From NCBI GenBank assembly GCA_028023455.1, contig JAQFVV010000458.1, positions 250,001 to 314,000 of the forward strand: a DNA stretch of 64,000 nt, read 5' to 3'. A program made the translations under genes and the position numbers. Below, piece after piece: positions 62,812 to 64,000 of the stretch (positions are counted from its first letter, which is position 1; every line of letters begins with the position of its first letter). This stretch comes from Epiperipatus broadwayi. Lineage: Eukaryota > Onychophora > Udeonychophora > Euonychophora > Peripatidae. A model generated the notes under the pieces. It searched no databases. It was not told the DNA's origin and saw nothing but the letters and a program-made list of their open reading frames with translations.

Positions 62812-63005
62812 CTAATGACTCCAGTATGACCCTCTGATTTCATCCAATCAAGAGTACTTAAACAATGCCCTTTATTGAGGTCCCAAAACTTAATTGTGCG
62901 ATCCAGGGAGCCACTAATTATTTTTTTGGCATCAAATTGCAAACAAGTAACAGCATCTTGGTGTCCATGTAAAGTCCTAATGCATACACCTTCAAGATTC
63001 CACAA
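62812..63005 (-). CDS. WD40-repeat protein (F-box/WD type), upstream-most visible coding exon
   Basis: Acceptor TTTTTACAG and donor GTAAGT frame 64 codons plus two bases. Translation: LWNLEGVCIRTLHGHQDAVT, then CLQFDAKKIISGSLDRTIKF, then WDLNKGHCLSTLDWMKSEGH and TGVI, ending in a split Arg codon. It contains the WN end of one blade, one full blade (GHQ...SGSLD...FWD) and the start of the next. The three visible exons add up to 131 residues with three complete blades and part of a fourth, about half of a seven-blade propeller. The F-box and remaining blades must lie above 63005, partly outside the window. The WMKSEGHTGVIR insert between blades is a useful ortholog marker. Confidence 0.9.
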
Positions 63006-63360
63006 CTGTAAAAAGAGGCAATAACTTTTACTTCTTTTATTTATAAATAAATGTTTAATTGCAGCAATAAATTTCCAGGTGTTAGTTATATTAATGCAAA
63101 AACCTCTAATATAATATTAATAGTAGAGAGTATTGTATCCATTTACACCTGCATTTAAAAGTTGGTTGCTCTAATTATTATACTACTAGAGCTGTATAAT
63201 TTGATATTTAAAAAATCTTAATAACACTGAAAAATGCACTTTTTTTTATAAATCTCATATAAATTCTAATGCAAATTTTTATACAATTCCCTTTATGTTT
63301 CTAAATATTTAATCATATAACCATTATTTTATATACATATAAAAATATATATTTTACATT
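63006..63360. other. WD40 gene intron, no feature identified
   Basis: AT-rich with a normal acceptor next to the exon at 63005. Confidence 0.5.
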
Positions 63361-64000
63361 ATTATTCATAATCATATTTTATTTTTAACTGTATATCTTT
63401 ACATCTCTTATTTCCTAATTATTATTTTCTTATTATTTCTACTTCCTTTTTATTTCTTCTTCTATCCTATCTATCATTCCACATTATTCTTTAATATATC
63501 TCTATCATCTTTCTATTTTATTTTAATACCTATTAAACTAATTTCTTTTCTTCCTTTCTATTATTTATCAATATTTATTTTTTTATTAATAATTTTTATT
63601 TATTCCTATTCCTATTTTTATTAATTAGTCTCATTTTTAATTGACTTATTCATTTTAATCACCTTTTTATAACCTTCTTCCTTTTTGCATTTATAGGTGA
63701 TTCTTTTTTAAATTCTTTAATCTCTTTTTCATATATTCCTTTAATGTAACTCCCTCTATTATCAATTTCTTTGTAACTTTTTATTCTATTCTTTAAACTT
63801 TTTATTTTTACAAAACTTTACACATATATATTTATTTTCCTATTATTACTAATATTTCTATAAAAATGTCTTTACCCCAACCTCTATTTGGATTTGGTTT
63901 TATCTTCTTAATTAATATAGGTTCTTTTATTTTTCTAATCTCTTCTTTTATTAGTATAACCAATTGTTTTTATGCTATCTTTCTCAAATATATGTTGTTT
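63361..64000. repeat. Pyrimidine-rich, strand-biased tract
   Basis: For over 600 bp the + strand is strongly enriched in T and C with very few G (runs like TTCTTTTCTTCCTTTCTATT). It is not a short-period microsatellite. It lies in the upstream part of the WD40 gene on the opposite strand, so that transcript would be A/G-rich there. Confidence 0.6.

Noticed and set aside
1-64000. CRISPR arrays, operons, phage or plasmid genes
   Set aside because: None seen; gene structure and repeats are those of an animal nuclear genome.

Overview
The window is an AT-rich stretch of a multicellular eukaryote, almost certainly an invertebrate animal. It has two spliced genes with tiny exons and introns of 6 to 14.5 kb, and many decayed animal-type transposons (Ty3/gypsy LTR elements, two non-LTR families, a hAT element, a probable Merlin-type element). 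Nothing prokaryotic was seen (no operons, ribosome sites or CRISPR). The species cannot be fixed from the sequence; an arthropod is plausible.

Two host genes are supported, and they converge. On the + strand are the last three coding exons of THOC7, a subunit of the THO/TREX mRNA-export complex (11389-11455, 25975-26044, 35045-35109), followed by a polyadenylation signal at 35178. On the - strand are the last three coding exons of a WD40-repeat protein of F-box/WD type (62812-63005, 56341-56398, 49342-49485). Their upstream exons were not found here. A degenerate tRNA-Gly(TCC)-like sequence lies between the two genes at 44413-44484.

Most of the rest is transposon debris. 0-7 kb: an RTE-like LINE on the - strand split by a 1.6 kb insert, then an LTR and integrase fragment of a gypsy element, then a GC-richer block. 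12.6-25 kb (first large THOC7 intron): a second LINE family, a hAT element (13637-18321) that itself contains a 1.8 kb coding-less LTR element and a 0.4 kb hAT-type MITE, and a 3.3 kb gypsy element (21200-24548) that kept LTRs, primer site, gag and integrase but lost reverse transcriptase. 27.9-32.7 kb (second THOC7 intron): a Merlin/ISXO2-like transposase relic and a second RTE-like LINE copy broken by a 187-bp-arm foldback. 36-42 kb: two more LINE relics. 51.0-52.1 kb (WD40 intron): about 2.6 tandem copies of a 416-bp unit. 53-54.5 kb: several interleaved direct and inverted repeats.

I found no convincing new biochemical system. The items most worth a second look are the coding-less LTR element with intact priming sites, the large foldback, the 416-bp tandem array and the RT-deleted gypsy element. 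Protein identities come from reading translations and recalling family patterns; no database search was run.
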